A DNA stretch of 64,000 nt from Monoplex corrugatus (GCA_030674185.1 JAPXFY010000023.1:22700782-22764781), one strand, 5' to 3'. Numbered from the stretch's first letter, positions 12,071 through 24,232 are shown. Notes: a model not told the origin generated them from the sequence alone. A program made the numbers and translations.

Positions 12071-12457
12071 ATTGTGCGCCACTCGGTTACGAAATCTCGG
12101 TAATGTTTATCAGTTACTGTGATTTGCTGGTCAAGTTTGTATCAGACCTACGTGTGTCCTACTGACAATGGCCAAAGACAGAGGAGTTGTCTGTTGAATT
12201 TATGAAGAGCAAACCAAATGGTTACAATTTAGTAGTGGATAAGTACAGATGACATCTGAATGCCTTGCCTTTTGAGACTTGTTATTGGAAATGTGTTATT
12301 GGCGTCGCCAGGCAGACATTAACAACTTATCAACGAGTAAAACTGTTCAAAGGGATATTTCTTTTGAGCACAATTGGGTGTTGTTGTCATTCAAGACATC
12401 TGCTTTTGTTTTTATGGCAGAGACACAGAAATTTTACGATGTATTTCAGATATGCCT

Positions 12458-12542
12458 TCACATACACACGCACACGCACACACACATACACACACAGAGA
12501 TACAAACATATATCTATATGTATGTATGTATGTGTATATGTA

Positions 12543-12576
<34 letters not shown>

Positions 12577-12586
12577 TATAGAGAGA

Positions 12587-12622
<36 letters not shown>

Positions 12623-12631
12623 TAGATAGAT

Positions 12632-12666
<35 letters not shown>

Positions 12667-12731
12667 AAGATAGATAGATAGATAGATAGAAAGATAGATA
12701 GATAGATAGATATATAGATAGATAGATAGAC

Positions 12732-12814
<83 letters not shown>

Positions 12815-12815
12815 G
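12458..12815. repeat. CA and GATA/GACA microsatellite
   Basis: A CA tract is followed by about 270 bp of GATA with GACA and GAAA variants. The long Tyr-Leu-Ser-Ile minus-strand frames through it are artefacts. Confidence 0.95.
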
Positions 12816-12879
12816 ACACTCACAAAAACTAATGAACATGCTTTTTCATCTATCCAACAATGTTCCATTAATTGTTTAC

Positions 12880-13520
12880 TGTCTGCATGGAGATTTCAGG
12901 AAGGTCTTCTCTACCACGTTTCCCTTTTATCCAGATCCAGACAAGTTCACTGCAAAGCTCAGACATTTGTTCTGTCTTATCAAAGCAATACCAATCTTTC
13001 CTTGCTTGAGCTTTTCACCAGCCAAAATTCAGAGGATTTTGAATAGGCAGTTCTAACCGCTGCAAGAGAATGATTTCCAAACTCCAGGTTGGTAAAATGC
13101 CTGTTCCCTTATGGACAAGCCATATGGACAATGGTTCAAGGTTTAGGTGGTGACTATGCCGATACAGAAAATGATGCATTCAATCAATACATTCGATGGT
13201 ATGCAGCTCTGGTATTTGTCCCTTTGGACAGACTTGATAAAGTGTAGCTTCAACTGCAAGCAGCTGCAGAGCCAGACAACTTGATCATCAAATTCACAGT
13301 CTACTGTATTGAATCATGGTTTGACGACATCAGCAGCAGGTTTCTGTGGATGCGGTGCAATTTTCATGACAGCATGTGTACTGCCAACATGAGGACCAAG
13401 AAGTCTATGGAGTCCTGATAACAAAGTCTGAAATTACTAGTCTGTGAGTAATGCCCTAGCATCTTCAAGACTGTCCACAAATTGCAGCATAGAATGCTGA
13501 CATTGAGATTGAATTGTGAG
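12880..13520 (+). pseudogene. MULE (Mutator-like) transposase relic
   Basis: Plus-strand translation from about 13,095 gives CLFPYGQAIWTMVQGLG, then YADTENDAFNQYIRWYAALV, FVPLDRL, a stop, then CIESWFDDISSRFLW and NMRTKKSMESW, and after another shift HPSIFKTVHKLQ. MULE transposases typically show a CxFH-type Q-A-W segment, then a length of helices, then RTNN-x-x-E-x-W and HPNIF motifs. All three are present in order with conservative changes. In-frame stops and shifts mark it as dead. Terminal inverted repeats were not found by eye. Confidence 0.6.
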
Positions 13521-14059
13521 AATGGTGAATTGCGCAGGTTGTTACTCGGTCAGTAAACACAAAGAGCACTCTGAGGACAGCTGTCCGCCAACAAAATCTG
13601 TGATTGGAGATTCTCCATGAGAAATTTAACAGTGGATTTGATCAACTCCTGTGCAGACGACATTTATTTGTGAAGAATTTTTCAGGTTTTACTGATTATG
13701 GAAATAAATTTCTGGGTGAAACAAACTCATATACTGAGGTCTTAACAGTCCGGGCAAAACAGCATTAGCCAAAACGATCTTAGGCGAAACATAATTAGGT
13801 GAAATGAAATGAGCAAACCATGGTGCATCGCCACACACACACACACACAGATACAGAGACGCACTCACGCACTTTCGCAGATAAATACCTGCATAGGAGG
13901 ATAGGCACAGGCTTGCAAACAAATTATTGAAATCACATAAATAACATTACCTCACAAAACTATATTATTGAAAAAAACATTACCTCACACAATCAATCGT
14001 ACAATGCATAGACAGTAGGGCGAAGAGGAGAAACACGCGTGACAGTACAAATAGTAGTT

Positions 14060-14370
14060 GCCAGAAACACAGGAAATAGAATGACAACGCGTATTCATTT
14101 GTCAAAAGAAGACAGGCGCAACATTTTGGCCAATGATCTTTGTCAAGCGTACACAAAAGATAACAAAGAACAAATAGACGTGACTTATGGGAACAACAAG
14201 AATAAAACTTCCTGGGGTTTCACTAAGCAAATAATTCTAACTGCTGCAAGAAGCGTCAAGGAGATCTCTTGTTGTTTCTACGTTTTATGAATGTGTTGTT
14301 TGCTGTCTTTTGTGTTACACTTGACAAAGACCAGTTGGACAAAACTTTGTGCCTGTCTTCTGTAGCCATT
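14060..14370. mobile_element. foldback element, diverged copy
   Basis: Left arm: CGCGTATTCATTTGTC, AAGACAGGCGCAACATTTTG, TTTGTCAAGCGTACAC. Right arm in reverse: GTGTTACACTTGACAAAGAC, CAAAACTTTGTGCCTGTCTTC. Same family as 5.9 kb, with a longer and different spacer. Confidence 0.6.
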
Positions 14371-14649
14371 AATAACGATAATAAGTACAGTCTTTTTGTT
14401 GCGTCAAGTGTTGACAATTCAAATCAAAGCACACTCACACACCAAACATACGCATGCAATCAACGCAGACTATATTACATTATACAAAACGGACCTACAC
14501 AAACTGAGGGAAAGAAGTAATTGTAGAATTCATTGTCGGGGGAAAAGAGGTGGGTTTTATTAAATTGGATTTAAAAAGCAGAAAGGGTAGGTGTTAGGTG
14601 AAGGGAAAGTGGAAGTCTATTCCAGGCAGACAATTAGGCTAACAAGAAA

Positions 14650-14935
14650 AAAAAACAAGTAAAAAGAATCAGAACGCGTATTTGATACAACCAGACAAGA
14701 CAAGCTTTGAGAAAACTGGCCTTTGTCAAGCGTAGACATAAGATCACAAACGAACAAACAGCAAATACTAAAATTAGGAGAAAAATACTGAAACTAATTT
14801 TAGTCCTTTTCTCACGCTGGATGAAGCAGCAGCAAATCGGCAGGGAAGTTTCAGTCGTTTTCTGATTCTTGTTTGGTGTTTTTCTGGTTCCTGTTTGCTT
14901 GGACACGGGCAGTCACACTTGTTTAGAATAACAGT
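14650..14935. mobile_element. foldback element, internally deleted
   Basis: Left arm as at 5.9 kb (GAACGCGTATTTGATACAAC, CTGGCCTTTGTCAAGCGTA, AGATCACAAACGAACAAAC), then a small palindrome and only the outer right end (TTTTTCTGGTTCCTGTTTG, then GTCACACTTGTTT). Confidence 0.6.
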
Positions 14936-15079
14936 TGATCATTTAAATCTAGGAATCTGAAGGAAAGGAGTATCTGAAGCTGAGGGCAAGGTGCGAGTTG
15001 ATGTAGAAATACAGATTTTGTCACAAAGATATGATGGAGTGGACAGTCAAGGACATGTTCTCATTTATTGTCCAGAGTT

Positions 15080-15480
15080 TCTGATTCTGTTTACTTCAAT
15101 AATGGCGGCCACTTTGGTTTAGTAATAGTATTGTTTGAAGAGATCAGCTTTCAGAGCTCTCTTGAAAGGGGAAAAATGTTGCACGGCTCGTATTTGAGGA
15201 AGCACCTTCCATTGTTGTGGTTCACAAAAAGAGAATGAACATTGGACTAAAATCTCAATCTTTAATTGAGGAACCTAGAGCGTGTGTTTATCTGATGATG
15301 ACAGGAGCGTCTAGAAGGAGTTTAAATGATGAGGAGATCAGATATACAGGCAGGAGTGGTTTTGGAGATAAAGTTGTAACAGACAGTTGGGAGCTTGAGG
15401 TGTACTTCGCTTGGACTGGGAGACAGTGAAGTTTATAAAGAAGGGGCTGAAAATGATTATGGTTGCAAGTGTTCAAAACC
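15080..15480 (-). mobile_element. L2/CR1-like LINE C-terminal relic
   Basis: Minus strand shows LHCLPVQAKYTSSSQL, related to the LHWLPVxxRI motif of L2/CR1 C-termini, followed by a frame ending in FKRALKADLF-like residues. Heavily decayed. Confidence 0.4.
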
Positions 15481-15619
15481 AGTCATATCTGAATTTTGAG
15501 CCTTTTATAATTTGTTAAGAATGTACTGCAAGCAGCCAGAAAGGAGGGAATTCCTGTTATTCTTGTCCCTTAACTTGGTGATGATTCATGGGACGCCACA
15601 CCAAAACATTGTTCCCCTG

Positions 15620-15762
15620 TCAAGCCCTGTCGATTGTGTGCCAAAGCCTGGGTCTCTGCATATGGGTCCATTCTTCCATGTGATCAGTCCATCGATTTTT
15701 ATGTCTTCCCTTCAGTCTCTCTTCCCCAATAATTTCCTGGATGATTAATTTAGCATGTTGCA

Positions 15763-15795
<33 letters not shown>

Positions 15796-15935
15796 CACAC
15801 ACACACACACACACACCACACACACACACCACACACACACACCACACACACATCATGCACGTTCCACAGACAGGTACAAAGCATAATGAGGAGAGTTTAC
15901 AACTGATTCGAGAGTGAACAGGAAGCCAATGCAAT
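15620..15935 (-). mobile_element. two short LINE C-terminal pieces split by a CA tract
   Basis: Minus strand: at 15,860-15,935 MHWLPVHSRISCKLSSLCF (L2/CR1 type). At 15,620-15,750 GRHKNRWTDHMEEWTHMQ, an RTE-like terminal block. A CA microsatellite (15,757-15,852) lies between. Confidence 0.5.
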
Positions 15936-15939
15936 GGAT

Positions 15940-16970
15940 TTGAGAAGACGTAAGTATGCTCAGATAGCTGTTGGAAGATGGAAAATAGACGTTAGTGTCA
16001 TTAGCATGGCAATTATTTCAGCTGTGAATGTGGACAAAAGACGTCGTTTCGAATATGAAATCCTGTTCTTTCTTTGTTGTTGATATTACAAGATGTGCAT
16101 CTGCCCGTGATTTATATTAACACTTTCAGATGATTGGATTATAGTGTTGAGCATCTGTTCAGAAAGGGATGCAAACAATGGATATTCATTCTGCTTTTGT
16201 TCATGTTATGCTATGGCGAATATTGTCTGCAACCTCAGCGACCGTGTCAACTTCATGTGGACAAGGTAGAACCCTGACTTGAAGCTGATGTTACGAATGA
16301 TCTTGACCTCTCGGCGTTTCCCAGCACTTGTCATGACATGAACAGCATCCAATTTTCACAATTGTTGTTCGCTCTAATTTATTGAGCGTTAATATATATA
16401 TGTCAAAAAACGCTTTATTCATTCACAGGAAGCAATGGACACATCTTTATTCATCAAGGTCCAGTCTTTAAAACATCTTATGTGTAACAGCAGTTTTCAA
16501 GAATGAAATCTCTTGCTCTCTTTTTAAACTGGAATTTACCGCTACTCTGCAATGTTTACCGTTAGAAAAAATGTCGATTTCTCGACGATGAGGTATGAAA
16601 AGATTAACCAACAGCCACCTTAATCGCTTGGATTTAATGTTTTTATTTTTTCATTGGTTGACGTTTTGAATTAGCAAAGTGTGTCTTAAGCGTATGTAAC
16701 TTTTGAATTCACCGGAGCAGTTGAAAGATGCATAAGATTTTTTTTTACCCAATCATGTTTAATTATAATTCTGAAAAAAAATCAACATTTTCTACGTTTC
16801 CTGAATAATCGTTTTAGTGGACTTACTTTCCATTGTTTGTTCAAAATTTTTGACAACGAGCAACTATGAGAACAACACAACAAAACATGATAGAAACACT
16901 ATCTTTTATATCTCCCGACAGTAAATCTATAAATGTGTTTAATTATCTTGTTGGGTATTTAGCGCGCCAG
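15940..16970. other. no gene recognised
   Basis: AT-rich sequence with no protein similarity I can recognise and no clear repeat structure. Confidence 0.5.
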
Positions 16971-17859
16971 ACTTTGTGCTTAACTGTGCTTGAAAGATTT
17001 GCAGTCTCGTTTTTAAAGCTTCTGAAGCGCCAGATGACTGGAACATCTCTTGGAACATGCTTTGTTTTCAGATTCATTTTGGGCTGGAGGTTACTTGGTC
17101 ATTATCAGTTATGTCACCTCTGGGAATGACTTTGCATTTATCTTGCTCATGCTGGATTTTCAAAACGATGCAACATCAGAATGTAGTCTATCTTGTCGTG
17201 AACTAAGTCATGTATAGCAGGCAGAATTGTTATCTGGCTTTCTTGTGCGCGGAAATGTTGTTAGCCGTCAGAGTATCAGTTTGAGTTATTATTGATAGCT
17301 TGTAAACTGAATGAGGAGTTATCATAGATAGTTTATACATTAAATCGGAAGCTATTACAGAGAAAATATGTTCGAAACACACTACTGTTGAGTCATTTGA
17401 ACTGACAGAGAAACTGAAATGTTAAAACGAAAAGATAGAGACCAATTTCTCCTGACAAATTCAAACTGGAGAGCAGTCTAGGCAAATCTGAATTGAAATC
17501 TCTTCCAGCTGTACTTCCAACCGTTGAGTTAGCTCAGCGTTCCAGTGAGAGTTTCACCAAAAAGAGATGATTTATATTCATGTAAATGTGATTTCCCAAC
17601 GTTTCAATCTATAGAGGTTCAACACCTTTTGTTTCAGCCAGTGTGTGCTGTACATGAAATCATTGTTAAGTCACCTGCAAAATAATGTCTGCTTGATCGT
17701 ATTTCCATGTCTCTAACTAAACAGATTTACTGATTTAGTTTCACTGATTACTACCGTAATTAATGCTGCTCTTTCTACAGCACATCCGTAGGTAGTTTAC
17801 GGAAGGAATCATTACCCTACAAAAAGCTGGTTCTGACTCAAATATACTGAAACTTATTA

Positions 17860-18345
17860 CACTGTCATATCTACCTTTCATTTCAAAAATACTTGTGCCT
17901 AAAACTCTTGCTGAGCTAAAGCACCTCTGGGTTCTACTTCTATACCATACCAGCATTCACATAGTGGAATTGATGGAGGCAAAGATCAACAAATGCACAA
18001 GGAAATGGCTCAGTGTCTCATCTGGCCTCACTGATGATGCGCATTACTGTCGTCAGGCAAAGCTGAAGCTGCCTCTGATGTCTATTGTCGAGGAATACAA
18101 GATAGGACAGATCAGGCTTCTAAGCTTGTTTGAGGACTCAGGAAATAAGGTTCAGTAATGTAACCACCTCAGCCTCAGAACTAGCAGAAAAAGAAAAGTT
18201 CCAGATGCAATGGGCGTGGCAAAGGAAGACCTCAAGGTCAGAGAATTAATAGGGCTCAGAAAAGCAAGACAGGGACTCAAACCTCTCACGTCTCTCCTTG
18301 CCAGATTGACGGTAGAAGCTGTGTTCAATGTCACTATTCTTCTCC
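17860..18345 (+). mobile_element. R2/Hero-like LINE, C-terminal fragment
   Basis: Plus-strand frame has VELMEAKINKCTRKWLSV, SGLTDDAHYCRQAKLKLPL, MSIVEEYKIGQIRLLSL and FEDSGNKV. This matches the C-terminal region of a widespread invertebrate RT family (the one with SVQ..G.PG...CxEH and WLDLANAYGS in its RT core), which I place with R2/Hero-like LINEs. A stop follows at 18,156 and the frame then decays. Confidence 0.65.
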
Positions 18346-18349
18346 AGGT

Positions 18350-18786
18350 TACATGACCGAAACATCTGTTGGCGACTTCCTGGATTCCCAGATTACAGAC
18401 ATCAGCGATTGTGTTAAGGTAGGAAGTGTGCGGTCATCCCTTTCTTCGCTTTATCTCAACTTTCCCCTGCAGGAACGTTGATATCAAGTCTGTTTGGGTG
18501 TTTCTGATCGCGTGGCCTCATATTTCAGCTTTCTTTTTTTGGTCTCTGTTAGCATTTGACGCTTAACATTGAGTTTCTTTAATGTGCTATCGTTTGTTCT
18601 TCTGTCTGTCTATTTGACTCTGAGAAGTCGTCTATAGAGCCACATTTCTGCTGCACTGATTTTATTCTCTTCGTCTTTTCTTACTGTCCAGGCTTTGCAA
18701 CTATACATTAAAACAGGCCCAATCAAAATTTTCAGGATTTTTTATTTTAATTCTTTGGGTGGGAACTCCTCTGTCTTTGTATGAGT
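18350..18786 (-). mobile_element. RTE-like LINE, C-terminal fragment
   Basis: Minus strand shows KILIGPVLMYSCKAWTVRKD, EENKISAAEMWLYRRLLRVK and TDRRTND, the C-terminal block of a second RTE-like subfamily. The longer version in the second duplicate continues upstream to 22,300. Confidence 0.75.
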
Positions 18787-18799
18787 TGTTTAACTGGAC

Positions 18800-19152
18800 C
18801 ATTTTTTGTCTTTTTCTTACCCTTCCTTCTCTGGCACACTACTTTTACCCCAGTCTCACAAGAAGAAATTCTCAACACAATCAGATCCATGTCGTTCAAA
18901 ACCTGCGAACTGGATCCTCTTCCAGGTTCTCTCTACGCCGACTGTCTCCTTACTCTCCTCCCATTCATCACTGACATCATCAACACTTCTCTTCAAACTG
19001 GAACTGTCCCAGATTCTTTCAAGTCTGCTATTGTTCACCCTCTCCTCAAGAAACACAATTTAGACCCAAATGAACTGAAAAATTACCGGCCTATCTCTAA
19101 TCTCTCTTTCTTATCAAAACTCCTTGAAAAAGTCGTCCTCAACCAGCTGTCT
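18800..19152 (+). mobile_element. CR1/L2-like LINE, RT N-terminal fragment
   Basis: Plus-strand frame: SQEEILNTIRSMSFKTCELD, PLPGSLYADCLLTLLPFITD, SAIVHPLLKKHNLDPNELKN, YRPISNLSFLSKLLEKVV. This is the finger and palm entry of a CR1/L2 RT. It sits exactly between the two copies of the large duplication and stops where copy two begins. Confidence 0.85.
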
Positions 19153-20762
19153 TAACTGCTGCTTGAAAGATTCGCATCTTCGTTTTAAGCTTCTGAAGTG
19201 CCAGATAGACTGAAACTCCTTTGGAACACTTTCGTTCAGCAATTCTCTGCCTGGAGTTACTGTATTGGCAAGTCTTTCATCCTCTGGACACTGCATTTAT
19301 CTTGTCATGCTGATTTAAACGATGCGAACCAGTATCATGGTCTATTCTTGTTCGTGACTAAGTCTTATAGCATGCTTAATTATTTGCTGCTTTCTTGTTC
19401 GAATGCTGTTTACCGACAGATAATCATTATTTATTGATATGTAACTGAATGACGGCAACCGTTATCCATAGATGTGTTTCACTTAAATCGGAAGCTTGAC
19501 GAGTATTATTTACGAAACACCTACTGTAGCCCATTTGAACCACAGATCAAACTGAAATGTTAAACGAAAAATACCAATTTCTGCTGACAATCAAACTTGA
19601 GAGCGTAGTCACTATATAAAGGGAAATCTCTTGCAGCTGCACCAACGTTTTGAGACATTAAGCGGTGACCGTTAAATTCAGCTAAAAGAAGATTATCATA
19701 TCTCAATTGATTCCTCAGAACTTCATCATGGCTCACCCTTTTTTTTACCATGTGTCGTTAAATCTCTGATTAAGTCTAAAACCCAAAATTGTCTGCATTG
19801 ACTTTTCCACTCTCTACTAACAGATTACTGATACTTATGTTCTCAACGCCTAATTAATGCTCTCTTTCTACAGCATCTAGGTAGTTTACAGGAAGGTATC
19901 TCTTTCAACAACTGCAAAAACTGTGTTCACTTAAATATACTGACTATTAACTTTGATTACTTCCTTTAAAAATATTTGCTGCCTACAATCCTGCTACAAG
20001 CCGGATTCTATCTATACCTTACGCATTCCAATAAGAAATAAAGATGATCACAAATCCAAAGGAAATGCTCTGTCCTCATCGCTGTTCAAGCGCATGCGAC
20101 AATACTGACGTCAGCAAGCTGACAAGCCTCAATATGTCTAGTCCGAATACAAGATAGGACTATCAGTCCTACACGTACCTCGCTCTGCTCAATCAGAAAT
20201 AAGATTCAGTAATTCCACCCACTGAACTACAAAAACATATGGTTCTAGATGCAGTGGGTCTGTGCAAAGGAACACCTCAATCAGAGAATTCAATACTCAT
20301 AGCAACGACAGGGACTCAAACCTACTCTTCCTCCATCAGATCCGCTTTCAAAATACCTGCGTTCAATGTCATTAAAATCCTTCTCTCAGGTTAACCCGAC
20401 GCACACTCGTGGCGACTTCTGGCTTCACTCAGACTCGGATGTGAGGAAGGCAAGTGGTTCATATTATTGACTTCATCTCAACTTTCCTCTTGGCCGTTGT
20501 TAAGTCTTGTTTTTTCGATCTCCTATTATTTCACTTTCTTTTTTGGTCCTGTTAGCATTTGACGTTAATTATGTCCTTATGTGCTAGTTTGTTCTTTGTT
20601 TGTCTGTTGACTCTGAAAGTCGTCTTGAGCCATTTCTGCTGCTGTGTGTTTTCTTTCGTCGTTTCTTCGTGTGGGCTTTGCATCCAACATTAATAGGCCA
20701 ATCAAATTGTCAGATTTTTATTTAATTCTTTGGTAATCATCCTATTCTTTGTATAATTTTTA
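19152..20762. repeat. large tandem duplication, copy B
   Basis: Second copy of 16,975-18,786 but about 11% shorter, mostly through scattered one- to few-base losses along its whole length. It continues without a break into the fuller RTE-like LINE to its right. Confidence 0.85.
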
Positions 20763-22300
20763 TGATTATTATTTTTTTACTATGCCAGTTTTTGTTTTCA
20801 CATTTTGGTGCAGGAGCTGTCATTTGGTTTTATAAATTCTAGATACTGGAAATGTTGGACATTTTCTAAGTCTGTTTTGTCTATTTGAATATTTGGATGT
20901 TCCTGGCCTTCTTTTCTTGCTTAGCATTCAGGTTTAATCCTGCTCTGCAACCTGCTGTATCTACTTGGTAGAGTAAATCTCTTCATGCTTGTGATGTTAT
21001 CTGCCGTTGGTGCAGTGTCATCTGCTTAGCTCAGGTTGGTGGTGTTTCTGCCTCTGATCTATGTTTCTATGTCTTCTAAATCGGCCTCTTTAACGACCTG
21101 CTCTGTATATAAGTTAAAAAGATGAGGTGAAAAGATACAGCCTTGTCTGTCTCCTTTTGCAATGACAACATATTCACAACGTGCACCATTCCGTCTTATG
21201 GTCGCTTTTTGGTCTTCGTATAATTATGTTATAAGTAACACCACATGTTCGGGGAAGCCCATCTTTGCCATTGTGTCAAACAGTTGATTGCGTATGACAG
21301 TCAAAGGCCTTGCTGTAATCGATAAAGGTCATGAAAGCTTCTTGTTTCTGTTCCTTATCTGTCGAAATCTGCAAGTAACATGTCTGTAGTGCTTCTGTTG
21401 GATCTGTAACCAGCCTGACAGAGAGTTCTTCTTCTATTTTTTTGTTTTATTCTGTTCAGTATGATGATCAGCAGTACTTTACTGGTGTGGCTGATTAAAG
21501 CGATGGTGCTGTAGTTACTGCAGTCCTTGGCGTTCCCATTTTTGTGTAGTATAACGCATTCTTGTTGCTTCCAGTCATCAAGCCATTGATTCCTGTATTC
21601 TTGTACATATATGTAGGTGGTATAAGGCTGTTACACCTGCTTCTCCAGGGTTCATTAACAGCACGCCTGGCACGTTGTCCAATCCAGGTGATTTTCCTAA
21701 CTTGAGCTACTTATTGCTGTTCTGACTTCGCTGACAAGAATGTTTATTTCCATTCTTGAAAATCAAGGCAGAAAATATCTTTTGAAAGTTTTGGTTTGTT
21801 GTCGTAAAAAAGTTCTTTGCCGTACTCATGCCATCTGAATAGAACACCTTCCACCACTGTTGAGGTTTCGCCCTCGTCACCGTCTTGAATTTTGTGGATT
21901 TTCTGTGAAACAGATCTTTTGTTTTTCTCTGAACATTTGCCTCTGTGATTTTTGAACATTCTTCTTCTAATCCATGCTTTCTTATCTCTTTTGATTTGGG
22001 TTTTTATTTCTTTTTTCAGCCTTTTGTAATCTTCTATCTTGTTCCTTCGTGCTGGCTTTTGCTTTGGCTAGCTGGAAAATTTCATTGTTTATGTATGGCT
22101 TTGGTTGTTTGTTTGTCTGCTTTCCTAGTTTTGACTCTGCAATTTTACTGTATACGTTTTTTTTCATGTCCTTCTCTGTATCGTTTGGCAAAGTTTCATG
22201 TGCTGTCCATTCTTCTAAGAGAGCAGAGAAGCGGTTGTTTGTTTCAGCTTGGTACTACTATAAACTGAAGATGACCAGTGCCAAACTTTATGATCTGAAA
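20460..22300 (-). mobile_element. RTE-like LINE, degenerate
   Basis: Minus strand, in order: KPYINNEIFQLAKAKAS upstream of the RT, then SVRLVTDPTEALQTCYLQIS, KEQKQEAFMTFIDYSKAFD (the RT motif with the first catalytic Asp), a decayed GxRQGC-like and NLYxE region, and the C-terminal block shared with 18,350-18,786. Many frameshifts. The EN domain is missing. Its right edge meets an R2/Hero-like 3' end at 22.3-22.4 kb. Confidence 0.75.
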
Positions 22301-22389
22301 CTGTTGGTATGATATGGTCATCAAACTCAAGCAAATAACTGATCAAAGAATAGAATGATCATCCTGTGTGATTTTGTTTACTGGAAGCA

Positions 22390-23170
22390 GTACATGTCCC
22401 ATGATGAACAGCCAGTCAACCCATCCATGAAAATGTTGATTTTTATCAGGGTGTACATCTGCTCTCTGAAAAATTGTGTCTTGACTGCAGCTGGGTAATG
22501 ATGCAATGAAAACTGCTACAGATTTTAAAACAATTGCAGTGACCAATGCTGCTTCATAATCTACCATCAGATGAGCTGAGAAGAAGGGGAACAGCTCTTG
22601 CAAGCCAAAGCAACTTCTCAAAAGACCATCAGAGAGTAGGTGGCTGCTGTGTCCAAACATATGAAGGAAGGCCCACACATCTGTGTATGAGAAGTGCAAG
22701 GCTTTTACTTAATCTGGGCCAGGTGCGTCATTTTCTGCGAATCTTCAGTGTGGATTGGACTGATCTCGTAACCTTATCTCCCGAGTCATCAAACATGTGT
22801 AGAAGCCTGATCATTCACATGTTGTACACTTCTATAATGGGTTTTAGGAATATCTTCAACTTTGCCTGGCGACAATAGAGCACTACGTTGGTAAGACCAA
22901 GTTGGTCACCAAACCATTTACTAGTGTATTTGTTGATTTTGGCCTCCATCAATTCCACTATGATAGTCCTGATATCGTGCTACAGAACAGGTCAGAGGAG
23001 CTTTGGAATCGGCATAAGCTGCACTAAGCAGACTTTGTATTTAACAAAACATATCCACACTTGTCTATTACATGCAGGTTTTCTCCTACCAGCCATTTTT
23101 TGTAATTTTCACACCACTTCCCAAGGCTCTTGACTGGTTCTTCTGTCAGTGTTGGAATGGTTTGGTTGTG
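22390..23170 (-). mobile_element. R2/Hero-like LINE, C-terminal part
   Basis: Minus strand shows TIPTLTEEPVKSLGKWCEN, then VELMEAKINKYTSKWFGDQ, LGLTNVVLYCRQAKLKIFL and IRLLHMFDDSGDKVT. Both blocks match the family at 17.9 kb. It is probably the 3' half of the element whose 5' half lies at 26,575-27,860 on the same strand. Confidence 0.65.
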
Positions 23171-23223
23171 TAAGTAAATGTTACTATTTTAGCTCCTTTG
23201 CCATTCCTCACGGCTGTTTAAGG

Positions 23224-23475
23224 GTGATCACTTAGTTTCGTCCCGCGGCGGCAGCTGTAGCAGCGCGAAGCCCACTGAGTGCTGCCCTGACCTATAAATA
23301 CGAGCTCGTAGCTCCGCCTTGTTACCGGCGATCTCGCTACGCCGTATAAGCGCAGTAGTAACTATTACAAACAAGTAACTTCAGTTTTCCACTAATTTTC
23401 TCAAGAGCTTTGTTTGTATTGGTCTGTAATGTGCATCATTAAAAAGCTGAGATTTTTCTCAATAAAATGATATGT
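23224..23475 (+). promoter_or_regulatory. possible TATA-to-poly(A) unit (LTR-like)
   Basis: A GC-rich island (CCGCGGCGGCAGCTG, 23,242-23,256) precedes TATAAATA near 23,291. AATAAA occurs near 23,461, about 170 bases downstream. Such a TATA-AATAAA spacing is typical of short LTRs. No primer-binding site, coding part or terminal duplication was identified, so this is a weak call. Confidence 0.25.
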
Positions 23476-24017
23476 AACTCAACACGTTACGTACATGTAA
23501 GTGTCCAACTAAACGCACAGAGAAGAGAGAGAATGAAAGACGGTGTTGACATGATTTTCAATCTTCGACCGTGAAATGATCAATGTTCCAACGCCGGTAA
23601 AATCCAAATGCCAGTTCTCGAATAAAAGTAAAGGCACACATTAGAAGAATGTTGTCTGTAGGGGACGGCTGTTTTTCATTTTTCATGTTTCGCGGCTTAG
23701 GGGCCACGTATAGCGTATCGTAATAACACATGTGACAGCTAAGGTAAACAGGGATGCGGGCGAGGCGGTTGGTGGTTACTGGTTCTGGCAGCTCATTAAT
23801 CTTTAGAGTCTTCAGTGAATGTTGGTATCATTTCAGTCCTCTGGATAACGCTTACCACGTACTCACTGTGGCAGAATTCCTTTGTGCTTGATAATTGTGT
23901 ATAGTGTTGCCTTGGACATTTTCGTTTGAAATATAAGTGTACTGAGACGACCAGAGTCAGGTTTTGCATGTTGTAGTCGTTGATTATCTCTGTTTATTTT
24001 CTTTTGTTTTTGTTGCT

Positions 24018-24027
24018 GTGTGTGTGT

Positions 24028-24076
<49 letters not shown>

Positions 24077-24232
24077 TGTGTGTGTGTGTGTGTATGTGTG
24101 TGTGTGTGTGTGTGTGTATGTGTGTGCATGCACATTTCATGAGGCAATTAATAAGGGCCAAAATACATTAAGCAAAGTGCAAAGTATTCCTCTCTCTCTC
24201 TCTGTCTGTCTGTCTGTCTGTCTGTCTGCTTG
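24018..24232. repeat. TG, TC and TGTC microsatellites
   Basis: TG tract (24,018-24,128) followed by short TC and TGTC runs (24,189-24,228). Confidence 0.95.

Larger units (their letters stand above)
16975..18786. repeat. large tandem duplication, copy A
   Basis: Aligns end to end with 19,152-20,762. Start anchor: CTTAACTGTGCTTGAAAGAT. Middle anchors: AAATCGGAAGCT, GACAGGGACTCAAACC. End anchor: TTTTAATTCTTTGG. It includes LINE pieces in both orientations, listed separately. Confidence 0.9.

Noticed and set aside
12387..12868. Long minus-strand frames rich in Tyr-Leu-Ser-Ile
   Set aside because: Pure translation of a GATA microsatellite.
22546..22878. 110-residue plus-strand frame
   Set aside because: It lies antisense to the R2/Hero-like LINE C-terminus, which explains the sequence.
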